A stretch of 46,784 bases of DNA from Pseudomonadota bacterium (GCA_021325365.1 JAJPHF010000060.1:1-46784), one strand, 5' to 3'; shown: positions 19,419 to 29,596, counted from the first letter of the stretch. Notes: generated by a model not told the origin, from the sequence alone. Translations and numbers: made by a program.

Positions 19419-20413
19419 CGGACGGGGCGGCGCGGACGCCGAGCGCCGGAGGGACAGCCGAGTCGGCGCGCGCGCTCGCCGACCGCGCCCTGGCCGGCGA
19501 CCGGCGCGCGCTGGCCCGCCTGCTCAGCGTGCTGGAGGCCGGAGGGCCGGGGGCCGCAGCGGCGCTGCGCGTCGTGTACCCGCGCGCGGGCAACGCGCGG
19601 ATCGTTGGCATTACCGGCCCGCCGGGCAGCGGCAAGAGCACGCTGGTCGCGGCGCTGGCGCGGCTCTATCGGCGGCAGCAAGCCCGCGTGGGCGTGCTGG
19701 CGATCGACCCGACGAGCCCGTACAGCGGCGGCGCGCTGCTGGGCGACCGCATCCGCATGCCCGACCTGGCAGGCGACGAGGGCGTGTTCATCCGCAGCAT
19801 CGCCTCCCGCGGCGCTTGCGGCGGGCTGGCGGCGGCGGCGGCTGCGCTCACGGCCGCACTGGACGCCGCCGGTTATTGCCGTATCCTGGTAGAGACGGTC
19901 GGCGTCGGACAGGACGAGGTGGCGGTGGCCCAGCTTGCCGAGACCACGGTCGTCGTCACCGTCCCGGGGCTGGGCGACGAGGTGCAGGCGCTGAAAGCCG
20001 GCTTGCTGGAGGTCGCGGACGTCCTGGTCGTCAACAAGGCGGACCGCCCGGAGGCGGAGCGCGCGGTGGCGGAGCTCCGGCTGCTCCAGTCCCTCGCGCC
20101 CGCGGCGGCGTGGCAGCCGCCGGTGCTGGCAACTATCGCCACGCAGGGCGACGGGGTAGCTGCGCTGCTCGAGGCGATCGACGCACACGGCGCCTACCTG
20201 CTGGCGAGCGGCACCGCGGACGCGCGGGCCGAGGCGCGAGCGCGGGCCGTAGTGCTCGCGGCGGCGCAGGCGAGACTCGCCGACCGCCTGGGCACGACGG
20301 CCGCGGCTCCCGCCTGGCAGGCGGCCTACCGCGAGGTCGCGGCGCACCAACGCAGCCCTTACGACGTCGCGGCCGAGCTGGTCGCGGCGGTCGATCTCAC
20401 CACGGAGGCGTAG
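19415..20413 (+). CDS. meaB: MeaB/ArgK-type G3E GTPase, mutase chaperone
   Basis: The 332-residue protein starts at GTG 19415, overlapping the upstream stop codon. Walker A is GPPGSGKST (68-76). [39 protein letters not shown] and [11 protein letters not shown] are the signature blocks of the MeaB family. It gates cofactor loading and protects methylmalonyl-CoA mutase from inactivation. Longer upstream readings run through the neighbouring gene in another frame and have no homology. Its place right after the B12 subunit supports this role over an arginine-transport role. Confidence 0.94.
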   Translation: MTDGAARTPSAGGTAESARALADRALAGDRRALARLLSVLEAGGPGAAAALRVVYPRAGNARIVGITGPPGSGKSTLVAALARLYRRQQARVGVLAIDPTSPYSGGALLGDRIRMPDLAGDEGVFIRSIASRGACGGLAAAAAALTAALDAAGYCRILVETVGVGQDEVAVAQLAETTVVVTVPGLGDEVQALKAGLLEVADVLVVNKADRPEAERAVAELRLLQSLAPAAAWQPPVLATIATQGDGVAALLEAIDAHGAYLLASGTADARAEARARAVVLAAAQARLADRLGTTAAAPAWQAAYREVAAHQRSPYDVAAELVAAVDLTTEA

Positions 20414-20414
20414 C

Positions 20415-22100
20415 TTGGCGATAGGCGAGGAGCGATCGCGGGGCGGGAGCAAGGCGCCGCCGGCGGACAAGGCACCGGAGGGGGCGCGGCCCAAAGCCGC
20501 GCGGGGGGGGCCACACACCAGGCGCCGCGCGGCCGAGGACGGTGCGGCGCGCACGACCGCGGGCAAGATCGCGCGGCTGCGGGCGCTGCGCGCGGAGGCG
20601 CAGCTGGGCGGCGGCGCGGCGCGGCTCGAGCAGCAGCACGCGCGGGGCAAGCTGTCGGCCCGCGAGCGGCTCGAGCTGCTGCTGGACGAGGGCAGCTTCG
20701 AGGAGATCGACGCCTTCGTCACGCACCACACCACGCAGTTCGGCCTGGACCAGCAGCGCTACCTGGGCGACGGCGTGGTGACGGGCTACGGCCGTATCGA
20801 CGGGCGCGTGGTGTACGTCTTCTCGCAGGACTTCACCGTATTCGGCGGCTCGCTGTCGGAGGCGCACGGCGCGAAGATCTGCAAGGTGATGGACCTCGCT
20901 CTCAAGACCGGCGCCCCGATCATCGGCATCAACGACTCGGGCGGCGCGCGCATCCAGGAGGGCGTCGCCAGCCTCGGCGCTTACGCCGAGGTCTTCCTGC
21001 GCAACACCCTCGCCTCCGGCGTAATCCCGCAGCTCTCCGTGATCCTCGGCCCGTGCGCGGGCGGCGCAGTGTACTCGCCGGCCATCACCGACTTCGTGAT
21101 CATGGTGCGCGGCCTCAGCCACATGTTCGTGACCGGGCCGGATGTGGTGCGGACGGTGACGCACGAGGAGGTGAGCTTCGAGGAGCTGGGCGGCGCGGAC
21201 GTCCACGTCGGCCGCAGCGGCGTGGCGCACTTCGTGGCGGACAGCGAGATCGAGTCGCTGGCGCAGGTGCGGCGGCTGCTGAGCTTTCTGCCGTCGAACA
21301 ACCTGGGCGAGCCGCCGGTCGCCGCGACCAGCGATCCCACGGACCGCGTCGAGCCGCGTCTGAACGAGATCGTGCCCGACGAGCCGACCCGCTCCTACGA
21401 CATGCAAGAGGTCATCCGCCTGATCGTGGACGACGGCGACCTGTTCGAGGTGCAGGCGGAGTACGCGCCCAACCTGCTGACCGGCTTCGCGCGGCTCGGC
21501 GGTCGGCCGGTCGGCGTGGTGGCGCAGGTGCCCGGCGTGCTGGCCGGCGTGCTGGACATCAGCGCGTCGGCGAAGGGCGCCCGCTTCGTGCGCTTCTGCG
21601 ACTGCTTCAACGTGCCGCTGGTGACGTTCGTGGACGTACCCGGCTTCCTGCCCGGCGTCGCGCAGGAGCACGGCGGCATCATCCGGCACGGGGCGAAGCT
21701 GCTCTACGCCTACTGCGAGGCGACCGTGCCGAAGCTGACCGTGATCACCCGCAAAGCCTACGGCGGCGCCTACGACGTGATGAGCTCGAAGCACATCCGT
21801 GGCGACGCGAACTTCGCCTGGCCTACCGCCGAGATCGCCGTGATGGGTGCCGAGGGCGCGGTGAACATCATCTACCGCGACCGCATCGCCCGCGCCGACG
21901 ATCCGGCCGCCACGCGCCGCGAGCTGACGGCGGCCTATGAGGCCCAGCTGCTGAACCCCTACGAGGCCGCCGCCCGCGGCTACCTGGACGCCGTCATCGA
22001 GCCACAGGAGACGCGGCCCCGGCTGATCGCCGCCCTGGAAGCGCTCCGCACCAAGCGCGACACGAACCCACCGAAGAAGCACGGGAACATCCCGCTGTGA
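20415..22100 (+). CDS. pccB: Acyl-CoA carboxylase carboxyltransferase (propionyl-CoA carboxylase beta type)
   Basis: The protein has 561 residues. The start is a TTG six bases after GGAGG; no ATG or GTG in frame fits better. The first about 45 residues are a basic low-complexity lead. The carboxyltransferase core begins at [21 protein letters not shown] and has [67 protein letters not shown] and [14 protein letters not shown]. It transfers carboxyl from carboxybiotin to propionyl-CoA, giving methylmalonyl-CoA. The epimerase and mutase next door favour propionyl-CoA over acetyl-CoA as substrate. The family also includes methylmalonyl-CoA decarboxylase alpha. Confidence 0.94.
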   Translation: MAIGEERSRGGSKAPPADKAPEGARPKAARGGPHTRRRAAEDGAARTTAGKIARLRALRAEAQLGGGAARLEQQHARGKLSARERLELLLDEGSFEEIDAFVTHHTTQFGLDQQRYLGDGVVTGYGRIDGRVVYVFSQDFTVFGGSLSEAHGAKICKVMDLALKTGAPIIGINDSGGARIQEGVASLGAYAEVFLRNTLASGVIPQLSVILGPCAGGAVYSPAITDFVIMVRGLSHMFVTGPDVVRTVTHEEVSFEELGGADVHVGRSGVAHFVADSEIESLAQVRRLLSFLPSNNLGEPPVAATSDPTDRVEPRLNEIVPDEPTRSYDMQEVIRLIVDDGDLFEVQAEYAPNLLTGFARLGGRPVGVVAQVPGVLAGVLDISASAKGARFVRFCDCFNVPLVTFVDVPGFLPGVAQEHGGIIRHGAKLLYAYCEATVPKLTVITRKAYGGAYDVMSSKHIRGDANFAWPTAEIAVMGAEGAVNIIYRDRIARADDPAATRRELTAAYEAQLLNPYEAAARGYLDAVIEPQETRPRLIAALEALRTKRDTNPPKKHGNIPL

Positions 22101-22200
22101 GCGGGCAGCGGTCAGGTGTCAGCGGTCAGCCGTCAGCCGGCGGCGAGCGCTGGCACTGTCTCCTGCTCGCCGATAGCTGATGGCTGATCGCTGATGGCTC
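22101..22200. repeat. GTCAGC/GCTGATGGCT inverted repeat upstream of accC
   Basis: The left arm is GTCAGCGGTCAGCCGTCAGC and the right arm GATAGCTGATGGCTGATCG. The accC ATG is the last CTGATGGCT copy. It is the same repeat class and arrangement as at 9517-9657. No other function is visible in the gap. Confidence 0.85.
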
Positions 22201-23699
22201 ACAACTTTCGGAAGATCCTCGTGGCGAATCGCGGCGAGATCGCCGTGCGCATCGTCCGCGCCTGCCGCGAGCTGGGCATCCGCAGCGTCGCCGTGTACAG
22301 CGACGCCGACGTGGACAGCCTGCCCGTTCGCCTGGCCGACGAGGCGCACTACCTAGGGCCGGCGCCGGCCCGCGAGAGCTACCTGAACGTCGAGCGGCTG
22401 CTCGCCGTCGCCCGACGGGCGGGCGCGCGGGCGGTCCATCCGGGGTACGGCTTCCTGGCCGAGAACGCCGACTTCGCGGCGGCCTGCGCCGCGGCCGGGC
22501 TGGTGTTCATCGGCCCGCGGCCGGAGACGATGCGCGCGCTCGGGCGCAAGACCGACGCCCGCCGGGCCATGCGCGCCGCCGGCGTGCCCACGGTGCCCGG
22601 CACCGTGGACCCGGTGGCCGACGCGGCCGAGGCCCGAGCCGCTGCCGACGCGGTGGGGTATCCGATCGCGCTCAAGGCCGTCGCGGGCGGCGGCGGGCGG
22701 GGGATGCGGCGCGTGGACGACCCGGCGCAGCTCGCCGAGGCGCTGCGCGGGGCGCAGAGCGAGGCGCTGGGCGCCTTCGGCGACGCCAGCGTCTACGTCG
22801 AGCGCCTGATCGAGCGGCCGCGCCACGTCGAAGTGCAGATCCTGGCCGACGGGCACGGCAGCGTGGTGGCGCTGGGCGAGCGCGACTGCTCGATCCAGCG
22901 GCGCTACCAGAAGCTGATCGAGGAGTCGCCCGCGCCGGGCCTCGCGCCCGCCACCCGCGCGGGCCTGCTCGACGCGGCCGTGCAGGCGGCCCGCGCCGCG
23001 GGGTACGTGAACGCCGGCACGGTCGAGTTCATCCTGGCGCCGGACGGGGCGTACTACTTCCTGGAGGTGAACGCCCGCCTCCAGGTGGAGCACCCGGTGA
23101 CGGAGCTGTGCACCGGCATCGACATCGTGAAGGCGCAGATCGCCATCGCGGCCGGCGAGCGCCTGCCGTGGCGCCAGGAGGACGTGCAGTCCCGCGGCGC
23201 GGCGCTGGAGTGCCGGATCTACGCGGAGGACGCGCTGGGCGGCTTCGTGCCGTCGAGCGGGCCGCTCCAGGCGGTGCGCGTGCCCGAGGGGCCGGGCGTC
23301 CGGCTCGACGCCGGCTACGCGGCCGGCGACGTGGTGCCGGTGTACTACGACTCGCTGATCGCCAAGCTCTGCGCCTGGGACGCCGACCGCGCCGCGGCGA
23401 TCGCGCGCATGCAACGGGCGCTCGCGGAGTGCGCCTACCTGGGTGTGCGCAATACGATTGGCTTCCACCGCTACGTCCTGGCGCACCCTGAATTCGTAGA
23501 GGCGCGGCACGACACGGGATTCGTCGGGCGCCACTGGCCGCCGCCCGAGATCATCCCCGAGGCCGTCGCCCGCGACATGGCGCTCGCCGCCGCGTTGGCG
23601 CGCTACCACCGCGCGCGCGCGCCGCGCCCCGACGACGGCGCCCGGGACGGCTGGGCGGCGCGCGGCCGGCTCGCGGCGACGAACCGGGGGCTACTGTGA
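22194..23699 (+). CDS. accC: Biotin carboxylase subunit of acyl-CoA carboxylase
   Basis: The 501-residue ATP-grasp enzyme begins MAHNFRKILVANRGEIAVRI. It has HPGYGFLAEN, the glycine loop VAGGGGRGMRRV, HVEVQILADGHG, ERDCSIQRRYQKLIEESPAP and EVNARLQVEHPVTELCTGID. It carboxylates biotin with ATP and bicarbonate. The carrier gene overlaps its stop codon (GTGA). The first four residues come from the upstream repeat and are near-identical to those of uvrA (MADN). A short tail after residue 455 extends past the usual AccC end but lacks a biotin domain, which is encoded separately. Confidence 0.95.
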   Translation: MAHNFRKILVANRGEIAVRIVRACRELGIRSVAVYSDADVDSLPVRLADEAHYLGPAPARESYLNVERLLAVARRAGARAVHPGYGFLAENADFAAACAAAGLVFIGPRPETMRALGRKTDARRAMRAAGVPTVPGTVDPVADAAEARAAADAVGYPIALKAVAGGGGRGMRRVDDPAQLAEALRGAQSEALGAFGDASVYVERLIERPRHVEVQILADGHGSVVALGERDCSIQRRYQKLIEESPAPGLAPATRAGLLDAAVQAARAAGYVNAGTVEFILAPDGAYYFLEVNARLQVEHPVTELCTGIDIVKAQIAIAAGERLPWRQEDVQSRGAALECRIYAEDALGGFVPSSGPLQAVRVPEGPGVRLDAGYAAGDVVPVYYDSLIAKLCAWDADRAAAIARMQRALAECAYLGVRNTIGFHRYVLAHPEFVEARHDTGFVGRHWPPPEIIPEAVARDMALAAALARYHRARAPRPDDGARDGWAARGRLAATNRGLL

Positions 23700-24226
23700 G
23701 CGGGCCGGTGAGCTATCGCGTCACGGTCGGGGAGCAAGAGTTCGACGTAACGGTGGAACCGACCGAGCATGGGCTGGTGGCGCGGGTGGGGGACCACGAG
23801 CAGCGGGTGGCCTGGCAGGCGCGGGAGGCGCACGCGGCGGCGCTCACGGTGGACGAGCGGACGCGCGAGGTGCTGCTCGCGGAGGCGGCCGACGCGACGT
23901 GGGTGGCGCTCGACGGGCACCAGGCCGAGGCGCGGGTGGTGGAGGCGCGCGCGCTGCGGCTGGCGGCCAGCCTGCCGCGGCGCGCGGCGCAGTCCGAGCG
24001 TGTCGAGCTGCGCGCGCCAATGCCCGGCCGCGTCGTCGCCGTCCGCGTGGCGCCGGGCGACGTGGTGGAGCGCAACGCGCTGGTGGCGATCCTCGAAGCG
24101 ATGAAGATGGAGAACGAGCTGCGCGCGCCGCGGCCGGGCCGGGTGGCGGACGTGCGCGTGGCCGAGGGCGACACCGTGGAGCACGGCGCGCTGCTCGTGG
24201 TCCTGGAACCGCCGAGCGGCGAGTAG
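23696..24226 (+). CDS. Biotin carboxyl carrier subunit
   Basis: The 176-residue protein starts at a GTG overlapping the biotin carboxylase stop codon. The N-terminal about 95 residues are a beta-rich region, probably contacting the carboxylase partners. The C-terminal biotinyl domain (about 100-172) has APMPGRVVAVRVAPGD and EAMKMENELRAP, where Lys137 is the biotin site. It carries the carboxyl group between the accC and pccB products. Together the three genes make a three-subunit acyl-CoA carboxylase. Confidence 0.93.
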   Translation: MSGPVSYRVTVGEQEFDVTVEPTEHGLVARVGDHEQRVAWQAREAHAAALTVDERTREVLLAEAADATWVALDGHQAEARVVEARALRLAASLPRRAAQSERVELRAPMPGRVVAVRVAPGDVVERNALVAILEAMKMENELRAPRPGRVADVRVAEGDTVEHGALLVVLEPPSGE

Positions 24227-24264
24227 CCGGCGCCGCGAGCACCACGCGGGCCGCGCATCCGGGG

Positions 24265-24270
24265 TAGAAT
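24265..24270 (+). promoter_or_regulatory. Candidate -10 box for cinA
   Basis: TAGAAT lies 63 nt before cinA in the 107-nt gap after the biotin carrier gene. The -35 is weak. If real, cinA and the large mutase gene can be transcribed independently of the upstream run. Confidence 0.35.
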
Positions 24271-24333
24271 GCTGGCGAGCGCGCCGCCCCAGGCCGCAAC
24301 CGCCCAGGCTCACCTCCCGCGCAGGAGGCCCGC

Positions 24334-25563
24334 GTGAGAGCGCAGATCATGTCGGTCGGCACGGAGCTGCTTCTAGGCCAGATCGTGGACACGAACGCCG
24401 CCTACCTGGCGCAGTACCTGTCCGGCCTAGGCATCGACCTCTACTGGCAGGCCACGGTGGGCGACAACCTCGGCCGCCTCACGGACGAGCTGCGCCACGC
24501 CTGGGAGCGCACCGACCTCATCGTTATGACCGGGGGCCTCGGCCCGACGGACGACGACCTCACCCGGGAGGGCATTGCCGCGCTGCTGGGCGAGGAGATG
24601 ATCGTGCAGCCCGACCTGGCCGAGCACCTGCGCTCGTGGTTCGGGCGACGCGGCCAGGCCATGCCCGAGCGCAACATCAAGCAGGCCACGCTCATCGCGT
24701 CCGCGCAGTCACTGCCGAACCCCATCGGCACGGCGCCCGGCTGGTGGGTCGAGCGCGATGGCCGCATCATCGTCGCCATGCCGGGCGTGCCCGTCGAGAT
24801 GCGCAAGATGTGGGAGGAGCAGGCCGTCCCGCGCCTGCAAGCGCGCCTGCCCGAGGGCGGCATCATCCTGTCCCGGACGCTGAAGTGCATCGGCATCGGC
24901 GAGTCGGCCGTCGAGGACCTGGTGCGGCCGCTCATCACGTCGACCAACCCGACACTGGCGACCTACGCCAAGCAGGACGGCGTCCACCTGCGCCTGACCG
25001 CGAAGGCGCACAGCCGCGCCGAGGCCGAGGCGGCGCTGGCGGCATTCGAGCCGCGCGTGCGGGCGCTGGCGGGCGACTACGTGTACGGCGTGGACGACGA
25101 GACGCTGGCGGAGGTGGTAGGGCGGCACCTGCGGGAGCGGCGGCTCTCGCTCGCGACGATGGAGTCGATCACCGGCGGGCTGCTGGCGAGCTACGTCACG
25201 GACACGCCGGGCAGCTCGGAGTACTTCCGCGGCGGCGTGGTCGCCTACACGGCCGAGGCGAAGCGGGCGCACGGCGTGCCGGCGGCGGTCGTCGCGGCGC
25301 ACGGCACGGTGGCCGCCGAGACGGCACGGGCGATGGCGGAGGCGGCGGCGCGCGAGTTCGGCGCGGATACGGGGCTGGCGACCACGGGCGTCGCGGGGCC
25401 GGGCGAGCTAGAGGGCCAGCCGCCGGGGACCATCTTCGTCGCGCTCAGCTACCAGGGACGCACCGAGGTCGAGCGCCAGAAGTGGAACACGACGCGGGGG
25501 GAGAACAAGCGCCGCGCCGTGCTCGCGGCGCTCAACCTGCTGTGGCGGGCCGTGCGAGAATGA
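24334..25563 (+). CDS. cinA: CinA-family protein (MoCF domain plus NMN deamidase domain)
   Basis: The 409-residue protein starts at GTG after AGGAGG. The N-terminal molybdopterin-binding-like domain (about 1-170) has [21 protein letters not shown] and [16 protein letters not shown]. The C-terminal CinA domain (about 250-405) has [33 protein letters not shown] and TTGVAGPGE. Characterised homologues cleave ADP-ribose and deamidate NMN in pyridine nucleotide recycling. It sits between the carboxylase genes and the large mutase subunit with only 4 nt before the latter, an unexpected partner for that gene. Confidence 0.95.
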   Translation: MRAQIMSVGTELLLGQIVDTNAAYLAQYLSGLGIDLYWQATVGDNLGRLTDELRHAWERTDLIVMTGGLGPTDDDLTREGIAALLGEEMIVQPDLAEHLRSWFGRRGQAMPERNIKQATLIASAQSLPNPIGTAPGWWVERDGRIIVAMPGVPVEMRKMWEEQAVPRLQARLPEGGIILSRTLKCIGIGESAVEDLVRPLITSTNPTLATYAKQDGVHLRLTAKAHSRAEAEAALAAFEPRVRALAGDYVYGVDDETLAEVVGRHLRERRLSLATMESITGGLLASYVTDTPGSSEYFRGGVVAYTAEAKRAHGVPAAVVAAHGTVAAETARAMAEAAAREFGADTGLATTGVAGPGELEGQPPGTIFVALSYQGRTEVERQKWNTTRGENKRRAVLAALNLLWRAVRE

Positions 25564-25567
25564 CGCC

Positions 25568-27235
25568 GTGAGCGCGCGCACCGAGCGCCTGGCCGCGCTG
25601 CGGCGCGGCGGCCGCCGCGCCGCCTGGGAGCAGCGCGTGGCCGCTGGCGGCCCGCTGCGCCGGCCCACGGGCACCTGCCACGCGGCCGCACTGCTCTACA
25701 CGCCCGACGACCTGCCCGACTTCGACTACGACGCCAGGCTTGGCTACCCCGGCGAGTATCCTTTCACCCGCGGCGTGCAGCCGACGATGTACCGCGGCCG
25801 GCTGTGGACCATGCGTCAGTATGCTGGCTACGCCTCGGCCGAGGAGTCGAACCGGCGCTATCGCTACCTGCTGGCTCAGGGTCAGACGGGGCTCAGCGTC
25901 GCCTTCGACCTGCCGACGCAGCTTGGCTACGACGCCGACCATCCGCTCGCCGAAGGCGAGGTCGGTAAAGTGGGCGTGTCGATCTGCTCGCTCGACGACA
26001 TGGCTCAGCTGCTCGATGCCATCCCGCTCGACCGCGTCAGCACGTCGATGACGATCAACGCCACGGCGCCGATCCTGCTGGCCCTCTACGTGGCCGTCGG
26101 CAAGCGGCAGGGCGTACCGCTGGGGCGGCTGGCGGGCACCGTGCAGAACGACATCCTGAAGGAGTACGCCGCGCGGGGCACGTACATCTACCCGCCCGGG
26201 CCGTCCATACGCCTGGTGACCGACGTGATCGCCTACTGCGCGGCCGAGATGCCGAGCTGGAACCCGATCAGCATCAGCGGCTACCACATGCGCGAGGCCG
26301 GCGCGACGGCCGCCCAGGAGCTAGCGTTCACGCTGGCCAACGCCGTGGCGTACGTCGAGGCGGCGCGCGCCACGGGGCTGGCCGTGGACGCCTTCGCGCC
26401 GCGGCTGGCGTTCTTCTTCGACAGCCACAACCACCTCTTCGAGGAGGTGGCGAAGTTCCGCGCCGCGCGCCGGCTGTGGGCGTCGCTGATGCGCGAGCGG
26501 TTCGGCGCCCGCGACCCGCGCTCGTGGACCCTGCGCTTCCACACGCAGACGGCGGGCGTGACGCTCACCGCGCAGCAGATCGAGAACAACGTCGTACGGA
26601 CGACCGTGCAGGCGCTGGCAGCGGTGCTGGGAGGGACGCAGTCGCTGCACGTGAACGCTCGCGACGAGGCGCTGGCGTTGCCTACCGAGGCGGCCGCCGA
26701 GACAGCGCTCCGCACGCAGCAGATCATCGCGTACGAGAGCGGCGTGGCCGACACCGTCGATCCGCTCGCGGGGGCGTACTACGTGGAATGGCTGACGGAC
26801 GACCTGGAGCGCCAGGCGCGCGAGTACCTGGCCCGCATCGACGCGCTGGGGGGCGCGCAGGCGGCCATCGAGCGCGGCTGGGTGCAGCGCGAGCTGCACG
26901 AGAGCGCGTACCGCTACCAGCGCGAGGTGGACGCGGGCGAGCGGGTGATCGTCGGCGTGAATCGGTTCGTCGGCGAGTCGGCACCGGTGACCGACATCCT
27001 GCGGGTCGACCCGGCCGTGCGCGAGCAGCAAGCCGCCCGCTTGCGCGCGCTGCGCGCGCGGCGGGACACGGCCGCGGTGACGGCAGCGCTAGCCGAGGTG
27101 GAGCGGGCGGCGGCCGGCAGCGCGAACACCATGCCGCCCATCGTGCGGGCCGTCGAGGCGAGCGCCACGCTGGGCGAGATCGCGGACGCGCTGCGGCGCG
27201 TGTTTGGCGAGGCGAGCGGCGGGGCGGGCCTGTAG
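25568..27235 (+). CDS. mutB: Methylmalonyl-CoA mutase large (catalytic) subunit
   Basis: The 555-residue protein, starting at GTG, has the TIM-barrel mutase domain without a B12 domain. [79 protein letters not shown] and [19 protein letters not shown] are typical. Tyr85 (RQYAG) and Arg203 (AARGTY) correspond by my alignment to Tyr89 and Arg207 of the Propionibacterium enzyme, where isobutyryl-CoA mutases have Phe and Gln. This supports methylmalonyl-CoA as substrate and succinyl-CoA as product. It pairs with the small subunit at 18927. Confidence 0.94.
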   Translation: MSARTERLAALRRGGRRAAWEQRVAAGGPLRRPTGTCHAAALLYTPDDLPDFDYDARLGYPGEYPFTRGVQPTMYRGRLWTMRQYAGYASAEESNRRYRYLLAQGQTGLSVAFDLPTQLGYDADHPLAEGEVGKVGVSICSLDDMAQLLDAIPLDRVSTSMTINATAPILLALYVAVGKRQGVPLGRLAGTVQNDILKEYAARGTYIYPPGPSIRLVTDVIAYCAAEMPSWNPISISGYHMREAGATAAQELAFTLANAVAYVEAARATGLAVDAFAPRLAFFFDSHNHLFEEVAKFRAARRLWASLMRERFGARDPRSWTLRFHTQTAGVTLTAQQIENNVVRTTVQALAAVLGGTQSLHVNARDEALALPTEAAAETALRTQQIIAYESGVADTVDPLAGAYYVEWLTDDLERQAREYLARIDALGGAQAAIERGWVQRELHESAYRYQREVDAGERVIVGVNRFVGESAPVTDILRVDPAVREQQAARLRALRARRDTAAVTAALAEVERAAAGSANTMPPIVRAVEASATLGEIADALRRVFGEASGGAGL

Positions 27236-27299
27236 CGCCGGGCAGGCGGCTGACAGCGAGCCGCGTCGTGCCCAGACTGGCACTCGGGGAGGAGGAGCG

Positions 27300-27878
27300 A
27301 TGGCCGATAACATACTGGTGCCCCTGGACGGGTCCGAGCTGGCGAACGAGGCGTTGCCCTACGCCGAGGCCATCGCCAAGACGCTGGGCTGGGGCGTCGT
27401 GCTCCTGCGCGTCGTCTCCGGCGATCCCGTGCGCCACCATCGGCCGGGCAGCGCGCCGATCGAGGCGCCGCTCGAGGACGAGATGACGCCGCGCCCCGGC
27501 TACGACGTGTTCGAAGCCGAGGAGGCGGCCGCCAGCGACGCCCTGGCGACCCACGTCGCGCGCCTGCGGGCCGCGGGCGTCACGGCCGATTCCGAGGTGG
27601 GCCTCGGCAACGCCGGCGACGTGATCGTGGAGCGGGCGAGCGAGGGCGATATCGTCCTGATCGTGATGGCCAGCCACGGGCGGACGGGGCTGGCGCGCAT
27701 CTTCCGGGGCAGCGTGGCCGCCGCGGTCGTCGATCACAGCGCGCGGCCGGTGCTCGTCGTGCGGCCGTTCCGCGACGACCAGGCCCGCGTGGACCTGGAG
27801 CACGCCGAGCGAGTGCCGGCCGAGCACGTGGACGCGCTGCGCCGTTGCGTGGACCAGCTGACCACCGAGCGCGGCTAG
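27300..27878 (+). CDS. Universal stress protein (UspA family)
   Basis: The protein has 192 residues and its ATG follows GGAGGAG. The single Usp domain has an N-terminal NILVPLDGSELANEALPYA and the ATP-binding end SHGRTGLARIFRGSVAAAVV with PVLVVRPF. A middle insertion (about 45-75) and a C-terminal extension of about 35 residues lengthen it relative to the usual 140-150. It is probably an ATP-binding stress factor in the cytosol. A 64-nt gap follows the mutase gene, so it may end that transcript or be separate. Confidence 0.9.
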   Translation: MADNILVPLDGSELANEALPYAEAIAKTLGWGVVLLRVVSGDPVRHHRPGSAPIEAPLEDEMTPRPGYDVFEAEEAAASDALATHVARLRAAGVTADSEVGLGNAGDVIVERASEGDIVLIVMASHGRTGLARIFRGSVAAAVVDHSARPVLVVRPFRDDQARVDLEHAERVPAEHVDALRRCVDQLTTERG

Positions 27879-27982
27879 CAGCTGGCGAACGCAATCGGGC
27901 AGTCATTCGGCGGCGCGACCGCGGCCCCGCCGCGGGGCTGCTGGGCATGGAGCCGGGCGATGGCGTCCCCCAACCCGCCGGA
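27879..27982. terminator. Convergent gap with GC hairpin
   Basis: This gap lies between the stress protein gene and the minus-strand aldolase gene. GCGGCCCCG and CGGGGCTGC form a near-perfect hairpin with a CCG loop. No U-run follows, so an intrinsic terminator is only tentative. Confidence 0.3.
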
Positions 27983-28966
27983 TCAGGCGCGGGCGGCGGC
28001 GGGCCGCAGCAGGCCGACGCGTTCAAGGTCCGCCTGCATGGCCGCCCGCTCCTCGGCGGGGATCTCGCGCAGCGGCAGCCGGACGGGGCCCGCCGCCAGG
28101 CCCAGCAGCTCCGTCCAGGCCTTCAGATAGGCGATGGGGATGATGCGCTCCTCGCGCCACCAGCGCGCGAGCCACCGCTCCTGCAGCTGGCGATAGGGCT
28201 CTAGCTCCGCGGCGATGCGCTCCGCTTCCTCGAAGCGGCCGGCCAGGCCCAGCTCGGTGTAGTCGCGCAGGCGATGCTCGGTCGCGGTCTGGAAGAGGTA
28301 CGGCGTGGCCGACGACATGTAGGCGCGCTGGCCGTGGTCGCGCATCAGCGACAGCCAGGCGCGCTCGGAGGGGTGACTGAGCACGATCTGATCGCCGCAG
28401 AGCCGCTCGACCGCGGCGTAGTGGTCGAGCGAGCCGCCGATCTTGATGCCGCACACGTTCTCCAGCCGGGCCACGCGCGCGATCAGCGCCGGCGACATGC
28501 TGAACGGCGAGTACTCCGAGTCGAACATCCAGATGCCGATGTCGACCCGCTCCGCGACGAACGCGAACCAGTCGTAGATCGCCGCCTCGTCCATCGCGGG
28601 ATAATAGGGGTTGATGAGCGCCACGTAGTCCGCGCCCACCTCCTGGGCGTGGCGTGTCAGCGCCACCGTCTCGTGTGCCGCATGGTGCGCCGTCTGCGCG
28701 ATGGTGAGGCACTTGCCGCGCGCCTCCTCGACGACGATCTCGACGGAGCGGCGACGCTCGTCGGTGGTGAGCGCCCAGAACTCGCCCATGTTGCCGGTGC
28801 AGAACACGCCGTCCACGTGCAGCACGTCCGTGAAGTGCCGCATGTTCCGCCGCAGGCCCGCCTCATCCAGCTCGCCGTCGGGTGTGAACGGCGTGGTGAT
28901 GGCTGCCCAGAGGCCGCGGAACTGCGCGTGCGCGGCCTGCTTCGCTTCCGCCTTGCGGTACTGCAT
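27983..28966 (-). CDS. DapA-like class I aldolase/lyase lacking canonical DHDPS residues
   Basis: The 327-residue TIM-barrel protein belongs to the dihydrodipicolinate synthase/N-acetylneuraminate lyase superfamily: FRGLWAAITTPFTPDGELD, NPYYPAMDEAAIYDWF, and Schiff-base Lys175 in VCGIKIGGS. By a gap-free hand alignment with E. coli DapA, Thr44-Thr45 become Asn59-Met60, Tyr133 becomes Met147 and Arg138 becomes Tyr152. Pyruvate condensation with aspartate semialdehyde is therefore unlikely; another aldolase or dehydratase reaction is more probable. The ATG follows GGAGGG. It stands alone on the minus strand, away from the dapL-dapF genes. Confidence 0.85.
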   Translation of the reverse strand: MQYRKAEAKQAAHAQFRGLWAAITTPFTPDGELDEAGLRRNMRHFTDVLHVDGVFCTGNMGEFWALTTDERRRSVEIVVEEARGKCLTIAQTAHHAAHETVALTRHAQEVGADYVALINPYYPAMDEAAIYDWFAFVAERVDIGIWMFDSEYSPFSMSPALIARVARLENVCGIKIGGSLDHYAAVERLCGDQIVLSHPSERAWLSLMRDHGQRAYMSSATPYLFQTATEHRLRDYTELGLAGRFEEAERIAAELEPYRQLQERWLARWWREERIIPIAYLKAWTELLGLAAGPVRLPLREIPAEERAAMQADLERVGLLRPAAARA

Positions 28967-28979
28967 CGCGCCCTCCTAT

Positions 28980-29010
28980 CCACGGCCACGCCGTGGCCCT
29001 CTCCATCATA
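28980..29010 (-). promoter_or_regulatory. TATGAT box and operator-like palindrome ahead of the DapA-like gene
   Basis: TATGAT reads on the minus strand at 29010-29005. CCACGGC-CAC-GCCGTGG (28980-28996), a perfect 7-bp inverted repeat, sits between it and the SD. It could be a repressor operator or a leader hairpin. Confidence 0.4.
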
Positions 29011-29214
29011 CGCCACCGCGCCCCGTGGCGAGTCGGGAGGTCGGGGCGGCCGCGCGCCGGCGCTCAATGCGGTGCGATGGGCCGGCTAGCTGTGGCGCCA
29101 TTGTTATGGTCTTGCCCTAGGGAGGGGCCCGCGATGTCTGGGATAGTCTGCCAGCTAATCCGCCCGGCGGCCTGGCCCGCGCCAAGCGGACCACCCACGG
29201 ACAAGGAGCCACGC

Positions 29215-29451
29215 ATGCCGCTAGTGCAGGCCACGGAGGCCGGCCGCTGTGGGAATTGCGGCCGCGCCCTGCTCATCCCGCTGCTGCGCGAAGTCGCCCC
29301 GGCCGCGGACAGCGCGACCGGGCGGGCGCTCGCTCGCTGCGCGCGCTGCGGTAGCCGCAACCTCATGCGCGCGGCCCCGGATCGGACGCGTGACCAGCGC
29401 GTGGCCGCCATCGGCTTCGTGACGCGCGGCGCCCCCCGCCAGCCCCGCTGA
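29215..29451 (+). CDS. 78-residue zinc-ribbon protein
   Basis: The start ATG follows AAGGAG. An in-frame ATG at 29134 also has a good SD (GGGAGG), but the extra 27 codons have more A/T third positions than the rest, so the shorter form is preferred. CGNCG (residues 12-16) and CARCG (about 42-46) form a four-cysteine ribbon separated by about 26 residues. The tail is basic. No enzyme domain is present. It is probably a metal-stabilised nucleic-acid or protein-binding module. TATGGT at 29105-29110 may be its -10 box. Confidence 0.6.
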   Translation: MPLVQATEAGRCGNCGRALLIPLLREVAPAADSATGRALARCARCGSRNLMRAAPDRTRDQRVAAIGFVTRGAPRQPR

Positions 29452-29572
29452 CGGCGCCGGCTGGGCGGGCGCGGCGCGCTTGCCCGCGCGTCGCACCTGT
29501 CCAGGCCCTGGCCTGCGCGCCGCCGCAGGCACCTCCCTCCCGTTTCGCCATCCTACGGCGGCCGTATTGATC

Positions 29573-29581
29573 TGGTACACT
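29573..29581 (+). promoter_or_regulatory. tRNA-Arg extended -10 promoter
   Basis: TG-G-TACACT ends 15 nt before the tRNA 5' end. It shares TCTGGTACA with the uvrB promoter. Confidence 0.5.
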
Positions 29582-29596
29582 CCGGTCAGCACACTT

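Noticed and set aside
29134..29214. An upstream start for the zinc-ribbon gene at 29134
   Set aside because: It has a good SD, but third-position GC in the added codons is lower than in the rest and the ATG at 29215 has its own AAGGAG; it is kept only as an alternative.
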